Below, piece after piece: positions 56,757 through 64,000 of a stretch of 64,000 nt of DNA. This stretch comes from an uncultured Candidatus Saccharibacteria bacterium (GTDB lineage Bacteria > Patescibacteriota > Saccharimonadia > Saccharimonadales > Saccharimonadaceae), in assembly GCA_947168825.1 (NCBI GenBank), contig CAMVNH010000003.1, forward strand, positions 1-64,000, in the 5' to 3' direction. Position 1 is the stretch's first letter, and every line of letters begins with the position of its first letter. The notes below the pieces were generated by a model that saw nothing but the letters and a program-made list of their open reading frames with translations, had not been told where the DNA came from and searched no databases. The position numbers and the translations under genes were made by a program.

Positions 56757-57746
56757 ATGGCTATAAAATACACAAAATTGTTCTCTGCTGTGCTTTTTGC
56801 ACTAGCATCAGTTGGCTCCGCGCTTCTGACGCCTATTACCGCTGCCGCCGAAGGAGTCCCGCCAGCTTTTATTCAGATTACACCTACGAAACAGAAGGTT
56901 TCAATCGAACCGGGTGGAAGTTATACTTCCTCGATGAAGGTTCAGAATATTGGCGATGGTGATTTTAATTATAGTGTCGAAGCAGTACCGTATAACGTAG
57001 TAGACGAAAACTATACTCAAAATTATAATAATGTTGGAACATACAGCCGAATCGCTGAATGGATCACATTTGATGAAAAGACTAAGAGCGGTACTCTCGC
57101 CGCAGGAGAATCGGTAGACGTTAACTTTACCGTTAATGTTCCGAAAGATGCCCCGGCTGGTGGTCAGTACGCCGCGATTATGGCTTCTACTGGTGACGGT
57201 TCTAGTGAGGCGAATAACGTTCGTACTATTTCTCGCGTCGGCATGATCTTCTATGCTTCGATCGCCGGTGAGACCCGTAAAGAAGGTTCAGTCGTTAGTA
57301 ACAGTATTCCTAGTATCGTTTTTGAGCCACCACTCACGGTCACCTCGCTCGTAGAGAATAACGGTAACGTCGAGGCAACCGCTGAATATACTTTCAAGAT
57401 TTGGCCACTTTTCGACAAAGAGACGATTTACAATAACGAAGATAATAAGGGTACGCTCGATGTCATGCCAGAGACCAGGCGTTTTGGTACTATGAGTTGG
57501 GATGGTGCACCTAGACTCGGTATCTTCTGGGTCGAACAAACCGTTAGCTTCCTTGACCAAGTTTCTACGAACAAAAAGCTAGTATTTATTTGTCCAATTT
57601 GGCTATTATTTATCATCTTTGCCATTATCTTCTTCATGATCTTCTGGCTTATCTCTCGCGCTCACAAGCGTGGCGGTAAAGAAAGCAAGGTTTCTCGCAA
57701 AAAGAAAGGTGATTCTGAAAAAAAGGAGGAAACTGAAAATGAGTAA
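56757..57746 (+). CDS. DUF916-like (WxL-interacting) surface protein 1
   Basis: This protein has 329 residues from ATG 56757, with AAGGAGG upstream and TATAAT at about 56729. A signal peptide (to about 35), two Ig-like domains (IQITPTKQKVSIEPGGSYTSSMKVQNIG; DAPAGGQYAAIMAST), and a C-terminal membrane helix (about 280-302) with a Lys-rich cytoplasmic tail match DUF916 proteins of Gram-positive bacteria. Those proteins bind peptidoglycan and WxL partners. Its 3' end overlaps the next, paralogous gene by 8 nt. Confidence 0.85.
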   Translation: MAIKYTKLFSAVLFALASVGSALLTPITAAAEGVPPAFIQITPTKQKVSIEPGGSYTSSMKVQNIGDGDFNYSVEAVPYNVVDENYTQNYNNVGTYSRIAEWITFDEKTKSGTLAAGESVDVNFTVNVPKDAPAGGQYAAIMASTGDGSSEANNVRTISRVGMIFYASIAGETRKEGSVVSNSIPSIVFEPPLTVTSLVENNGNVEATAEYTFKIWPLFDKETIYNNEDNKGTLDVMPETRRFGTMSWDGAPRLGIFWVEQTVSFLDQVSTNKKLVFICPIWLLFIIFAIIFFMIFWLISRAHKRGGKESKVSRKKKGDSEKKEETENE

Positions 57747-58719
57747 ACGTTTAGTAAGTATTTTAGCAGCAGCCGCGATAGTATTAAGCTCGCTCGTTGC
57801 TGCTACTCCGACGGCTTATGCCGAGGATACTGAAAATTCTTCTTCAGAAGAATCAAAGCCTGCTATTTGGCTCCAGATTTCGCCAGTATCTAATAAGGTA
57901 ACTTTAATTCCTGGCGAGGACAGCGACTATAGTTTTACCGTATCGAACATCGGCTCCGAAGATTTTGGCTATCATGTCTACGCCGCTCCATATTCGGTAA
58001 ACGATGAAGATTATAATGTTAGTTTCAGCAACGAAACTAATCGTACTCAAATTTCGCGTTGGATCCAATTCTATAAAGACGACGGCTCCTTGACTAATGA
58101 TGCCCACTTTAAGCTTAACAAGGGCGAGAAGCAAACTGTTCGCTATCGCATCTCGGTTCCAGACAGTATTCCTGCTGGTGGTCAATATGCCACCATCTTT
58201 GCCGAATCCGACGAGGTCGAGGGTAAAGTTTCCGGTTCCGGTATTAAGACTGTCTCCCGTGTTGGCCTGATTGTTTACGGTCACACTGATGGCGATACTG
58301 TTGATGAAGCAAAAATTACCGATTTTGGTTTCAAAACCTTTATGACTTCCGGCAGAATTTCGGCTAGCTCTCGTGTAGAGAATAATGGTAACACCGATTT
58401 TGAGGCTATCTACGAACTTGATATCCAATCCCTTTTTGGCAAACAACTTTTCTCGAAGAGTAGTTCATATAATATTCTCCCAGACACCGCTCGCCGCGTT
58501 ACCACCGAGTGGGAAGAGACCCCATTACTCGGTTTTTACAAAGTCCGCTACAAGGTCAGCGCGCTAAATAACTCTGTAGTAGAGGAAAAAACTAAGATCG
58601 TCGTAATCATGCCAGTGTTTGTGATGATTTTAAGCATAATCCTCTTGACATTAATTATTATCTGGGTTATAATCCTAGTCAGGAAGCGCAGAGAGCGCAA
58701 ATCTAGACTCCTCGTCTAA
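57739..58719 (+). CDS. DUF916-like (WxL-interacting) surface protein 2
   Basis: This protein has 326 residues from ATG 57739 with AAGGAGG upstream, overlapping the previous stop (ATGAGTAA). It is a paralogue of protein 1: IWLQISPVSNKVTLIPGEDSDYSFTVSNIG, then IPAGGQYATIF and RVENNGNTDFEA. It has a signal peptide (to about 30), two beta-sandwich domains, a C-terminal membrane helix (about 295-318) and a short basic tail. The tandem pair probably forms a heteromeric envelope complex. Confidence 0.85.
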   Translation: MSKRLVSILAAAAIVLSSLVAATPTAYAEDTENSSSEESKPAIWLQISPVSNKVTLIPGEDSDYSFTVSNIGSEDFGYHVYAAPYSVNDEDYNVSFSNETNRTQISRWIQFYKDDGSLTNDAHFKLNKGEKQTVRYRISVPDSIPAGGQYATIFAESDEVEGKVSGSGIKTVSRVGLIVYGHTDGDTVDEAKITDFGFKTFMTSGRISASSRVENNGNTDFEAIYELDIQSLFGKQLFSKSSSYNILPDTARRVTTEWEETPLLGFYKVRYKVSALNNSVVEEKTKIVVIMPVFVMILSIILLTLIIIWVIILVRKRRERKSRLLV

Positions 58720-58794
58720 GATTTGAAAAATTGCGAGTACGCTACTCTGCGAAGCCAAAACAAAAACTAAAAATAAAAAGAAAGAGTGTAGAGT

Positions 58795-59799
58795 ATGCAA
58801 AAAAGCAAAAAACGTATACTTGGCATAGGCGGTTTAGCTGTAGTTGGAGCTATAACCGCTTATGCCATTACTGTTCCTATGCCGGACGTCGACGCCGTTG
58901 GTAGTGTCAGTGGAGAGGTTAATCTTAGGGTTAACATTTTCGACAGTGTGGCTAGCCTAGACATTACGAGTCCGACCAACGGAACAATTACTTTAAATAA
59001 TAACATGGAAATCGGTCTCTTCTATTCGCAGGCCGTCAAGATTTCCTATACGATTACCAATACCACTACTGGTGAATCCAAGAATGGTGAATATCTGCCA
59101 GCCGAACTTAATGGCACATATGCGCTACCTATCGATCTCAACGCCAATGGGTTAGGTTTTGGTAGATATCGTTTTGACTCCTCAATTAATGATGGTGCGG
59201 ATTATGCAAGCGTAGAATTCTACTACATACCTCTTAAAATGGGCACAGTTGCTAACGCTGAAAATGGCGATCCAACAGTAGAAATTGAATATGCTTCCAC
59301 TGTTAACTCGGTCGACATTCAGGCCTACGACTCTTCCAATAGGCCAGTATTCTCCAATCCAATCAATATGCCAATCACTAATCCAGGAATCATAGGTACT
59401 CAGATCATTACGCTACCGTTTGGAGATAATCATGTTAGCAGTGGCCAATATACTATTGCTGCAATAGCTAAGAATGCTGCCGGCGATGTTCTACCTTCGG
59501 CCACTGGCATAGTAAGTAGCGAGGCAAACTACGTTTCTCCTGATGGTCCTGATGGTCCTGATGGCCCAGATGGTCCTGACGAACCTGATAATCCGGATGA
59601 GCCGGATAATCCAGATATCCCAGATACCGATGGCGATCAGGATGAAGTTACACCAGACATCCCGAAGACAGGCGGATTTCTTGCTGAACTTAATATGTCG
59701 AGATTTGACTATCTGATTTCTGGCCTAATTATCTTCACTGTTGCTACGGTCTTAGCATTTATTGTCTTACGTAAGCAGAAGAATGGTCATAAGAGGTAA
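58795..59799 (+). CDS. LPXTG-like anchored surface protein with Pro-Asp repeat stalk
   Basis: This 334-residue protein has a signal peptide or N-anchor (about 1-35) and two beta-rich modules (about 40-235). A PD(G/E/N) repeat stalk (GPDGPDGPDEPDNPD, about 243-275) follows. It ends in a sorting-like signal: IPKTGG, then a hydrophobic helix and a RKQKNGHKR tail. A sortase would cut in IPKTG, but none is in the window. It follows the DUF916 pair, 75 nt downstream with an AAAGAGTG site. Confidence 0.82.
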   Translation: MQKSKKRILGIGGLAVVGAITAYAITVPMPDVDAVGSVSGEVNLRVNIFDSVASLDITSPTNGTITLNNNMEIGLFYSQAVKISYTITNTTTGESKNGEYLPAELNGTYALPIDLNANGLGFGRYRFDSSINDGADYASVEFYYIPLKMGTVANAENGDPTVEIEYASTVNSVDIQAYDSSNRPVFSNPINMPITNPGIIGTQIITLPFGDNHVSSGQYTIAAIAKNAAGDVLPSATGIVSSEANYVSPDGPDGPDGPDGPDEPDNPDEPDNPDIPDTDGDQDEVTPDIPKTGGFLAELNMSRFDYLISGLIIFTVATVLAFIVLRKQKNGHKR

Positions 59800-59849
59800 A
59801 TCAAGAGGTACTACTCTTTAAAATAGTGTTTGTTTTTGGCTAACTTTTG

Positions 59850-59880
59850 GGCGTCCCAGTGCGAGGTGGGACGCCTTTTT
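59850..59880 (+). terminator. Terminator of the surface locus
   Basis: Nine-bp stem GGCGTCCCA / TGGGACGCC (59850-59858, 59867-59875) followed by five T's. Confidence 0.88.
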
Positions 59881-59948
59881 CTAATATTTCGCAAAAATAT
59901 AACAAAAAATATCCCGTAAAGGATATCATATCAACCATTCAATGTTAA

Positions 59949-60025
59949 TGGTGGGCGACAAGGGAGTCGAACCCCTGACCTCGTCTACGTCAAAGACGCG
60001 CTCTAGCCAACTGAGCTAGCCGCCC
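59949..60025 (-). tRNA. tRNA-Val (GAC)
   Basis: A 77-nt tRNA with acceptor GGGCGGC/GTCGCCC, anticodon loop TTGACGT (GAC), T-arm GGTTCGACTCC and encoded CCA. Confidence 0.94.
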
Positions 60026-60122
60026 ACGACCTGAGATTATTCTATCATATATTTTTCCAAAAATAAAGGCTATTTTTTTATATAGGGCGGTGTTATAATA
60101 GGAAACATAAGGAGTTTTTACT

Positions 60123-60698
60123 ATGAAAGAAATGAAAAAGAAAATAAATGGCTTTATTAATACGGCCATGATCTCGGCGCTTTTACTGGTCGTTTTAGGT
60201 CTTGTTTTTCTACTTGCACCAGACACCTCGCTGGATATTATCCGTTGGATTATCGCAATTTTTTGTCTTGTGTCCGGAACCTATCTCGTGGTCTCCGATT
60301 TTCGTCGTCGCATCCTGCCATTTTTTAGCACATCATTTGTCGGAGTAGTCTTACTTGTACTCGGATTCCTTTTTGCCGTACGCCCATCAGTAATGAACAT
60401 CTTTCCAAGTGTTATTGGTTGTTGGTTTATTGTGAGCGCAATCGCCTCCGGCCGCTTCTCTGCAGCACTCCGTGGCACCAGCTCTGGCACATTTGCTATC
60501 GTTGCTACCATCCTATCGTTAATCTGTGGTATTTTACTCATCCTCAACCCTTGGGAAGGGCAAATCGCCATGGTCACTTTCGCCGGAGTAATGATGATTA
60601 TTTACGGAGTTTCAAGTTTAATTGATACAATTATCATCAAGCACAATATCGACGAAGTCAGTAAGAGTATTAAAAAAGCAGTAATTATTAAGGAGTAA
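60123..60698 (+). CDS. DUF308/HdeD-family membrane protein
   Basis: This 191-residue protein has six membrane helices in repeated pairs, with LLVVLGLVFLLAPDTSLDIIRWIIAIFCLVSG and RPSVMNIFPSVIGCWFI matching the HdeD pattern. HdeD-like proteins are linked to acid stress. It has an AAGGAG site after TATAAT, and the SDR gene follows after 3 nt, suggesting an operon. Confidence 0.85.
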   Translation: MKEMKKKINGFINTAMISALLLVVLGLVFLLAPDTSLDIIRWIIAIFCLVSGTYLVVSDFRRRILPFFSTSFVGVVLLVLGFLFAVRPSVMNIFPSVIGCWFIVSAIASGRFSAALRGTSSGTFAIVATILSLICGILLILNPWEGQIAMVTFAGVMMIIYGVSSLIDTIIIKHNIDEVSKSIKKAVIIKE

Positions 60699-60701
60699 AA
60701 G

Positions 60702-61463
60702 ATGTTTGATCTAAAAGATAAAGTTGCAGTTGTTACAGGTGCTAGTTCCGGCCTCGGTGTTCAGATGGCTACTGCTTTCGCTCGCCAAGGTGCCAGCCTA
60801 GTGATTCTTGCCCGTCGCGTCGAGCGTTTGGAAGAATTAGCAAAGAAGCTGAAAAAAGAATTTAATACTAAAGTCTTGCCACTCAAATGCGATGTAACCT
60901 CGACTGAGGATATCGAAGCTGCCGCTAAAGCTGCCGAAAAAGAATTCGGTCATGTCGACATCTTGCTTAACTGCGCCGGCTCCTCGAAGGATAAAGGCGT
61001 AGTCGATATGAGTGATGATGAATGGGATTTCACTATTGCGACCGATATGACCTCAGTTTTCAAGATGACCCGTGCCTTTGCGAAGATTATGCAGAAAAAC
61101 CACTACGGCCGTATTATTAATATCGCTTCTATGTATGGTTTAGTCGGCAATACCGAGATTCATACTGTTGCTTATCATTCTTCAAAAGGCGGCGTTGTAA
61201 ACTTCACTCGTGCTGTTGCTGCCGAACTGGCTCTCGACGGAATCACTTGTAACGCAATTTGCCCAGGCTATTTCGAGACTGAGCTAACAAAACCAGTACT
61301 CGATACCCCACGTTTCCAAGAATTTGCAAAAACTCATGTCCCGATGGAACGCTATGGCAAGCCAGGCGAACTCGACGCTGCCGCAGTTTTCCTAGCTAGT
61401 AAAGAGGCTAGCTATGTTACCGGCGTAATCCTCCCAGTCGATGGCGGCTACACCTGCATTTAG
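60702..61463 (+). CDS. Short-chain dehydrogenase/reductase (FabG/Gno-like)
   Basis: This 253-residue classical SDR has the NAD(P) motif TGASSGLG (about 13-20), NCAGS, the catalytic Ser in IASMYG, YHSSK (Tyr/Lys about 157-161), the PG motif and ILPVDGGY at the end. Arg-Arg after the second strand (LARRVERL) favours NADPH. The substrate is not evident, and no fatty-acid genes are nearby. It is co-transcribed with the DUF308 gene. Confidence 0.92.
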   Translation: MFDLKDKVAVVTGASSGLGVQMATAFARQGASLVILARRVERLEELAKKLKKEFNTKVLPLKCDVTSTEDIEAAAKAAEKEFGHVDILLNCAGSSKDKGVVDMSDDEWDFTIATDMTSVFKMTRAFAKIMQKNHYGRIINIASMYGLVGNTEIHTVAYHSSKGGVVNFTRAVAAELALDGITCNAICPGYFETELTKPVLDTPRFQEFAKTHVPMERYGKPGELDAAAVFLASKEASYVTGVILPVDGGYTCI

Positions 61464-61548
61464 GCTCAGAAGTCTAGGTGCTAGTGCTTGTAAATTTTTC
61501 GAAATTTGATATATACTCGTGCGTATAAAATTAAAAAGGACTAAAAAT

Positions 61549-61763
61549 ATGCACGAAGAAAATAATAAACATCAGCTATTATCTCACAAACCCATAATGG
61601 ATTATGGTATGTTCCATTTGAATTCCAAGGTAGATTAGAGACCGCTGTGCTTTCTCAAGCCAGAACTTACAGCACATCTAGATTATATAGCCGTATTGGC
61701 CAATTACCAGCCACAGACTCAAATAAAATTTGGGAAGGATTCTATAAGCTATACTCTAGATAA
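61549..61763 (+). pseudogene. Remnant of a MazF/PemK-like toxin, frameshifted
   Basis: An AAAAAGGA site and ATG (61549) open a 29-codon frame that stops at 61636. A different frame, open from 61569 to the TAA at 61763, encodes NGLWYVPFEF followed by LSQARTYSTSRLYSRIG, the C-terminal pattern of MazF/PemK RNases (LLSQIRT...R..KIG). The N-terminal half of the toxin cannot be found. No antitoxin is adjacent. I read it as an inactivated toxin fragment. Confidence 0.6.
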
Positions 61764-61809
61764 AAATGTCCCCTAGCCTTTTGACTAGGGTGCGGGTATT
61801 CCCGAATAT
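61763..61809 (-). ncRNA. Candidate short minus-strand RNA
   Basis: A TGGACA-17-TATAAT promoter (61844-61816) is followed by two hairpins, CGGG/CCCG and CCCTAG/CTAGGG, and a five-T run (61767-61763). The transcript would be about 47 nt with no start codon. It ends at the stop of the toxin remnant. Confidence 0.4.
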
Positions 61810-61913
61810 GACTCCATTATATCAAATCTGGGTACTCTTGTCCAGATAAATTTAAAGCATAAAAAATAGTGAGTCGGACGCTTCGTGCCCTCTTCTCACC
61901 TGCGATTTCTCAA

Positions 61914-61937
61914 AAAAAGAGAGCAAGCTCTCTTTTT
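61914..61937. terminator. Bidirectional terminator before tRNA-Lys
   Basis: Eleven-bp stem AAAAAGAGAGC / GCTCTCTTTTT with AA loop, 12 nt past the tRNA 3' end on the minus strand. Confidence 0.8.
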
Positions 61938-61948
61938 ACTCGAAATCT

Positions 61949-62025
61949 TGGTGAGTCGGGAGGGGCTCGAACCCTCGACACCGGGCTTAAAAGGCCCGTG
62001 CTCTAACCAGCTGAGCTACCGACCC
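61949..62025 (-). tRNA. tRNA-Lys (TTT)
   Basis: A 77-nt tRNA with acceptor GGGTCGG/CCGACTC, anticodon loop CTTTTAA (TTT), T-arm GGTTCGAGCCC and encoded CCA. Confidence 0.96.
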
Positions 62026-62170
62026 ACGGTCTAACCTAGTATAACACATCAGGGATATTTTGAAAACCCTTAATTTTAAACAATATTTCCTAATTATACC
62101 ACAGATTTCTCTTTTTGTCAATAATACCCCTGTTGACTATATATGTAATCTGTGATATAATGGGTAAGTT

Positions 62171-63976
62171 ATGAACAAAGACAGAATCCGAAACGTTGCT
62201 ATTATCGCTCATGTCGACCACGGTAAAACTACTCTCGTCGACGGTCTTTTGAAGCAATCCCATACTTTCCGCGAAAATCAAGCGGAAATGTCTCAAACTT
62301 TAATTATGGATTCTATGGATCAGGAACATGAGCGGGGAATTACCATTACCGCGAAGCAAACCGCCGTATTTTATGACGGTTATAAGATCAATATTATTGA
62401 CACCCCTGGTCACGCCGATTTTTCCGGCGAAGTTGAACGAACTTTGAACATGGCTGACGGTGTTCTACTTATTGTTGATGCTCAAGAAGGACCGATGCCT
62501 CAGACTAAATTCGTTCTGAGCAAAGCCCTTGATCTAAAACTAAAACCTGTTGTCATAATTAATAAAATCGATAAACCTGCTGCTCGTATAGAAGAAGTGA
62601 AATCCGAAATCGAAAGTCTTTTCCTGGAACTTGCAACCGACGAGTCTCAGCTGAACTACCCAATCTATTATGCTATTGCCCGCGAGGGTAAAGCTGGTAA
62701 AACTACGGATCTCGATGACGACCTTCATGTAATTTTCGAATCTATTATTAACGATATTCCAGCCCCAAAAATCGATGAACACGCCGAGAAGGGCGCCCAG
62801 CTTCTCGTTGCCGCTCTTGCCGCCGACAACTATCTTGGCAAATACGCTATCGGCAAAATCGCACGTGGCAAGCTTAAAAAAGGCGAAACCGTCAAAGTTT
62901 TACCAAACAACAAACAAGCTAAAATTGATAAGATTTTTACTTACCGCGGTCTTGGCAAAGAGGAAACCGACGAGGCTATTGCTGGCGACATTGTTGCATT
63001 GACCGGTGTCCAAGACGCTAATATTGGCGACACTATTGCGACCGGCGAAAACCCGACCGCTCTTCCAACCATCGAGCTTGAGCCGCCGACCCTATCTATT
63101 TACATCGGCCCGAATACTAGCCCACTTAAGGGTAAGGAAGGCGAATTTACTACTTCTCGCCAAATTGCCGAACGTCTAGAAAAAGAACTCGAGACGAATA
63201 TCGCCCTAAAAATCCAGCCTGATGGTCTCGGCTACAAAGTTTCCGGTCGCGGCGAACTTCATCTTTCCGTCTTGATTGAAACCATGCGTCGTGAAGGTTA
63301 TGAACTCGAAGCTGGTCGTCCAGAAGTCGTTTACAAAGAAGAAAACGGCCAGAAGCTCGAACCAGTCGAGGATTTAACTATCGAAGTCGACTCCGAATTT
63401 GTTGGCGCTGTCAGTCAGGAAATGGGCATCAGAAAAGCCGAGCTAAAATCTCAGGAATTAACCAGTCAGAACACTACTCGTTTCACTTATGAAATCACCA
63501 CTGCCGCCCTGATTGGTCTGCGCAACAATCTGCTTACCGCCACGAAGGGTACTGTGATTATGTCTAGTATTCCTCATGGATATCGACCTGCTGATAGTAA
63601 ATATAAGCCCGAACGAAATGGCGCACTGATTAGCTTCGAAACTGGTGTTTCGACTGCCTATGCTCTAGATGCTGCTCAGGCTCGCGGCGTGCTTTATATT
63701 CCGCCGCAGGTTCCAGTTTACCAAGGTATGATCGTCGGCCTATCGAACAAAAAGGACGATCTCGATATTAACGTCTGTCGCGAAAAACAGCTTACAAATA
63801 TGCGCACTCATGCTAGTGACGGTGCCATCCAGCTCACCCCATACACTCAGTTAAGCCTTGAACAATGTCTTGATTTTCTGCTTGACGATGAACTTCTCGA
63901 AGTTACACCTAAATCCCTAAGGCTTAGGAAACGCCAGCTTGACCCGATTAAGCGCAAGCGTGAAGCTCGTCAGTAG
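62171..63976 (+). CDS. typA: Ribosome-associated GTPase TypA/BipA
   Basis: This 601-residue translational GTPase is full length. The P-loop is AHVDHGKTTL (about 13-22), switch II is DTPGHADF and the specificity motif is NKID. EF-G-like domains III and V and the BipA-specific C-terminal domain (about 480-601) follow. It assists ribosome assembly under stress. The promoter TTGACT-17-TATAAT puts the start about 9 nt before the ATG, so the leader is at most a few bases. Confidence 0.97.
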   Translation: MNKDRIRNVAIIAHVDHGKTTLVDGLLKQSHTFRENQAEMSQTLIMDSMDQEHERGITITAKQTAVFYDGYKINIIDTPGHADFSGEVERTLNMADGVLLIVDAQEGPMPQTKFVLSKALDLKLKPVVIINKIDKPAARIEEVKSEIESLFLELATDESQLNYPIYYAIAREGKAGKTTDLDDDLHVIFESIINDIPAPKIDEHAEKGAQLLVAALAADNYLGKYAIGKIARGKLKKGETVKVLPNNKQAKIDKIFTYRGLGKEETDEAIAGDIVALTGVQDANIGDTIATGENPTALPTIELEPPTLSIYIGPNTSPLKGKEGEFTTSRQIAERLEKELETNIALKIQPDGLGYKVSGRGELHLSVLIETMRREGYELEAGRPEVVYKEENGQKLEPVEDLTIEVDSEFVGAVSQEMGIRKAELKSQELTSQNTTRFTYEITTAALIGLRNNLLTATKGTVIMSSIPHGYRPADSKYKPERNGALISFETGVSTAYALDAAQARGVLYIPPQVPVYQGMIVGLSNKKDDLDINVCREKQLTNMRTHASDGAIQLTPYTQLSLEQCLDFLLDDELLEVTPKSLRLRKRQLDPIKRKREARQ

Positions 63977-63994
63977 TCGTGCTATAATTAGTCT

Positions 63995-64000
63995 ATGCTA
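63995..64000 (+). CDS. Start of a gene cut by the window edge
   Basis: Only ATGCTA is inside. A TATAAT box (63983-63988) ends 6 nt before the ATG, the same leaderless layout as other genes, which is the only reason to call it. Confidence 0.5.

Larger units (their letters stand above)
61464..62170. other. Degraded region between the SDR and typA
   Basis: This 700-nt stretch has no intact gene longer than 29 codons. It holds a broken MazF/PemK-like toxin, a short minus-strand RNA candidate, a hairpin with GTGAG/CTCAC ends (about 61870-61900), a bidirectional terminator and tRNA-Lys. The typA promoter TTGACT-17-TATAAT (62132-62161) closes it. Confidence 0.6.

Noticed and set aside
61868-61900. 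tRNA-like fragment resembling the 3' end of tRNA-Lys
   Set aside because: Only about ten bases (GTGAGTCGG) match. The rest cannot form a T-arm.

Overview
The window looks like a chromosomal segment of a Patescibacteria (CPR) bacterium, most likely a Saccharibacteria (TM7)-type episymbiont. This is inferred from gene content and style. Genes are short and tightly packed, with many 1-20 nt overlaps. The bacterial code is standard: TGA is a normal stop, for example in uvrA and znuB. Informational genes are intact, metabolism is sparse (a class I aldolase and enolase but no biosynthetic operons), and there are many small membrane or surface proteins of limited distribution. No phage, insertion sequence, rRNA operon or CRISPR array is visible.

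Layout. 0-8 kb: FISUMP-type surface protein, nusA and ruvB divergent, tRNA-Met, a pilin-like protein, a PH-domain membrane protein, a 20-aa micro-ORF with its own terminator, tRNA-Ser, yebC, uppP, a CBS protein and a DsbA-like oxidoreductase. 8-20.6 kb: an uncatalogued 48-aa basic ORF, aspS, RNase J, cysteine desulfurase, uvrA, a TM2 protein, a membrane-anchored protein, bL25, and a fusion of a ribokinase-like domain with class I fructose-bisphosphate aldolase. 20.7-33 kb: bL27, a Trm11-like methylase, a YbhN-type membrane protein, xseAB, a sensorless histidine kinase with a stand-alone receiver, recO, glyS, a DUF2974 hydrolase, ppa, an ABC exporter and rarA. 33-41 kb: trxAB, hisS, an Erm/KsgA-like methylase, a second DsbA-like protein with a CPTC membrane partner, a candidate small RNA and znuABC. 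41-54.8 kb: DUF5662, a phosphoesterase, lemA-htpX, ligA, a 6S-like structured RNA, eno, a short uvrC, secG, a peptide-binding protein and a GT-C membrane protein. 54.9-59.8 kb: a cell-surface locus with two paralogous secreted proteins, two DUF916-like proteins and an LPXTG-like anchored protein. 59.9-64 kb: tRNA-Val, DUF308, an SDR, a broken MazF/PemK-like toxin, a candidate small RNA, tRNA-Lys and typA. Nine tRNAs are present: Met, Ser, Phe, Leu (two), Gly, Cys, Val and Lys. All encode CCA.

Three things stand out. First, about twenty genes have a TATAAT-like -10 box ending 6-7 nt before the start codon, so transcription should begin at the start codon itself. Leaderless mRNAs appear to be the default for first genes here, while operon-internal genes use AAGGAG-type sites. 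This also corrects several starts (YbhN, hisS, znuA, znuC, the phosphoesterase, eno). Second, the aldolase has complete catalytic residues but is fused to a kinase-fold domain that has lost the GAGD active site. Third, the 54.9-59.8 kb locus resembles the csc/WxL surface clusters of Gram-positive bacteria and is a good candidate host-contact structure.

DNA repair and recombination genes (ruvB, uvrA, uvrC, xseAB, recO, rarA, ligA) are spread through the window rather than clustered. Two of them are reduced: UvrC lacks its helix-hairpin-helix tail and LigA lacks its zinc-finger cysteines. Thiol chemistry is also well represented (trxA, trxB, two DsbA-like proteins and a CPTC membrane protein), which fits an envelope rich in secreted, disulfide-bearing surface proteins.
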